Assembly (NCBI GenBank): GCA_038247995.1 | Contig: JBBRUG010000254.1 | Coordinates: forward strand, 1-9,124 | DNA: 9,124 nucleotides | Source: JBBRUG01 sp038247995 | GTDB lineage: Bacteria; Chloroflexota; Chloroflexia; Chloroflexales; Chloroflexaceae | Direction: 5' to 3' | Part shown: in pieces, positions 7,637 through 9,124 of the stretch | How the letters are laid out: each line of letters begins with the position of its first letter | Numbering within the stretch: the stretch's first letter is position 1 | The notes under the pieces: generated by a model | Database searches by the model: none | Seen by the model: the letters and a program-made list of their open reading frames with translations, nothing else | Told to the model about the DNA's origin: nothing | Translations under genes and position numbers: made by a program

Positions 7637-7725
7637 ACGTGTGAGTAACGCCGTCGAATGACGTTTGTTCTTTGGGGATCAGTTGGTCCTCTTCTCGCCA
7701 ACTAAAATACCACCAATCGAGGGCT

Positions 7726-9124
7726 ATGCTCTGGTATCTGACCCCATATGCGCTTATCCCCCTCGTTGCAGCGATCATTTCAGCCGCCGTGTTCGCGTTG
7801 GTCTGGAAGCGCCGCGATACACCCCTCGCCCGACCATTCTTGCTGTTGCTGGCGTCGGTGATCCTCTGGTGTACCTTTCAAGCGCTCGAACTCTCACATC
7901 GCTCGTACACTGGCAAGTTCGTCTTCACTGTCGTGCAGTACTACGGCATTGCAACGGTTCCAATCGCCTGGCTATGCTTTGCATTAAGCTACTCCGGGTG
8001 GGAGCGTCTGGTGACGCGACGGTTTGTGATCGGCTTGTTGATTTTACAACTGCCGACATTTCTTGGCGCGCCAACCAACCCGCTCCACTGGCGCTTCTGG
8101 AGCGAACTGAACCTCGTAACTCTGCCGAATGCAGTCATCCTCAGCGGCGCCTTCGGGCCGATTTGGTACTGGCATCTTTTCATCAGTTACATGCTCACGC
8201 TGATCGGCACGGTGCTGATCGTACGCGGGCTGCTGCGCGCGCCCCCGCTCTACCGGCGTCAGGGCGCCGCACTGCTCGTCGGCGTGTTATTACCGTGGAT
8301 CGCCAGTGTTCTATTTGTTACCGGCGTACGACCTTTCGGTTTTATGGATCTCACGCCGCTCGGCTTTGCCCTGAGCGGCGTCGCCTTTGCGATCGGGATT
8401 GCGCGCTTCCAAATGCTCGACCTGATCCCGGCTGCCCGCGATGCGGTGATCGAATATATGAGCGACGCCATCGTTGTACTCGACGCAAGCCGGCGCATTG
8501 TCGATGTGAACCCGGCCGCTTTACGCTTGGGTGGTGTTGACGCACATGCAGTGCTGGGGCGAACAATGGTTGATCTGCTGCCCAATCAAGCCGAACTTAT
8601 CGCGCGCTTTGCCGGTGTCGACCACGCCGCCACGACGATCAGCCTGGATCGCGGGCACGGGGTAGAACATTACGATCTGCGCATTTCGCCTGTGCGCGGG
8701 CGGCGCGGCCGCGCAACCGGGCGCCTGCTGGTATTACGCGACATCGGTGAGCAGAAGCGGGCCGAACAAGAGTTGCAGGCAGCCAAAGAAGCCGCTGAAG
8801 CAGCCAATCGCGCCAAGAGCGCCTTTCTGGCAAATATGAGCCACGAGTTGCGCACGCCGCTCAACGCGATCATCGGTTATAGCGAGATGCTGCAAGAAGA
8901 TTTCAGCGAGCAGGACTCAACCACGCACGCCGATCTCGCCCGCATTGCCGGCGCCGGGAAGCATCTCCTGGCGCTGATCAATGACATCCTCGACCTCTCG
9001 AAAGTCGAAGCCGGGCGCATGGAACTCGACCTTGAACACATTCACGTCCGGCCGCTGTTGGAAGAAGTTCTGGCAACGATCGGGCCCATGGCGCAGCAAC
9101 GCAGCAATACCGTGGAGTTACAGA
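7726..9124 (+). CDS. Sensor histidine kinase, 7TM-PAS-HisKA (3' end outside window)
   Basis: The frame runs from ATG 7726 to the window edge without a stop (466 codons seen). Residues 1-225 form an N-terminal 7TM sensor of the HisKA_7TM type, with YYGIATVPIAWLCFALSYSG around 73-92 as a family hallmark. A PAS domain begins near residue 241 (EYMSDAIVVLDASRRIVDVN) and reaches about 345. A coiled helix rich in Ala and Glu follows, then the H-box SHELRTPLN at 372-380. His373 (codon 8842-8844) is the predicted autophosphorylation site. The second dimerisation helix contains LINDILDLSKVEAG. The ATPase domain and any receiver domain lie beyond the window. GAGGG at 7719-7723 sits only 2 bp before the ATG, so initiation may be weak. 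TAAAAT at 7703-7708 is a possible -10 without a clear -35. The signal sensed is unknown. Confidence 0.92.
   Translation, partial: MLWYLTPYALIPLVAAIISAAVFALVWKRRDTPLARPFLLLLASVILWCTFQALELSHRSYTGKFVFTVVQYYGIATVPIAWLCFALSYSGWERLVTRRFVIGLLILQLPTFLGAPTNPLHWRFWSELNLVTLPNAVILSGAFGPIWYWHLFISYMLTLIGTVLIVRGLLRAPPLYRRQGAALLVGVLLPWIASVLFVTGVRPFGFMDLTPLGFALSGVAFAIGIARFQMLDLIPAARDAVIEYMSDAIVVLDASRRIVDVNPAALRLGGVDAHAVLGRTMVDLLPNQAELIARFAGVDHAATTISLDRGHGVEHYDLRISPVRGRRGRATGRLLVLRDIGEQKRAEQELQAAKEAAEAANRAKSAFLANMSHELRTPLNAIIGYSEMLQEDFSEQDSTTHADLARIAGAGKHLLALINDILDLSKVEAGRMELDLEHIHVRPLLEEVLATIGPMAQQRSNTVELQ

Noticed and set aside
7665..8540. 291-codon + frame over the histidine kinase
   Set aside because: It is in a different frame from the kinase and has an Arg/Cys/Pro-rich shadow composition. 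The kinase frame from 7726 carries all the recognisable domains.

Overview
The window looks like chromosomal DNA of a Chloroflexota bacterium, possibly of the Chloroflexales/Kouleotrichaceae type. The grounds are high GC, a form I CO-dehydrogenase locus, a DUF2227 protein, a 7TM-sensor histidine kinase, and dense intergenic heptanucleotide tandem repeats and perfect palindromes. The lineage is inferred from family resemblance; no marker gene is present.

Layout. (1) 1-686: two heptanucleotide repeat tracts, then an unrecognised six-TM membrane protein (96-686). (2) 687-1079: about 390 bp without a convincing gene, with a possible promoter and a small hairpin near its right end. (3) 1080-4272: the remains of an aerobic carbon monoxide dehydrogenase (cox) locus, all on +. 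The first 79 codons of a CoxD/MoxR-type AAA+ ATPase run, out of frame, into a form I CoxL large subunit lacking about 160 N-terminal residues. An intact CoxI/XdhC maturation protein with a C-terminal YHS domain follows. (4) 4273-6351: an imperfect inverted repeat between convergent genes, then a two-gene minus-strand unit: an AlbA_2/HATPase_c_4/winged-helix regulator-like protein (6351-4744) followed by an antibiotic-biosynthesis-monooxygenase-like protein (4703-4419). The larger gene carries about 180 bp of intergenic-type heptanucleotide repeats inside its reading frame. (5) 6352-7003: a divergent intergenic region with a perfect 18-bp-arm palindrome, then a DUF2227 membrane protein on +. 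(6) 7004-7636: a cluster of CACTGA/TCAGTG words in nested inverted repeats, a strong extended -10 promoter, and a 160-aa protein of unknown function. (7) 7726-end: a sensor histidine kinase (7TM, PAS, HisKA) that runs off the window.

How the genes relate. CoxL would oxidise CO at a Mo-Cu centre, CoxD-type ATPases mature that centre, and CoxI/XdhC proteins handle the molybdenum cofactor. The locus appears broken here: coxD and coxL are fused out of frame at about 1314-1319, and no coxM or coxS is in the window. Either a real deletion or an assembly join explains this. The other genes are accessory or regulatory, with no pathway link visible between them.

The strongest points for follow-up are the coxD/coxL junction, the heptamer tract expressed as a seven-residue protein repeat, the divergent-promoter palindrome, and the CACTGA cluster over a promoter. 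I found no clear evidence of a wholly new multi-gene system.
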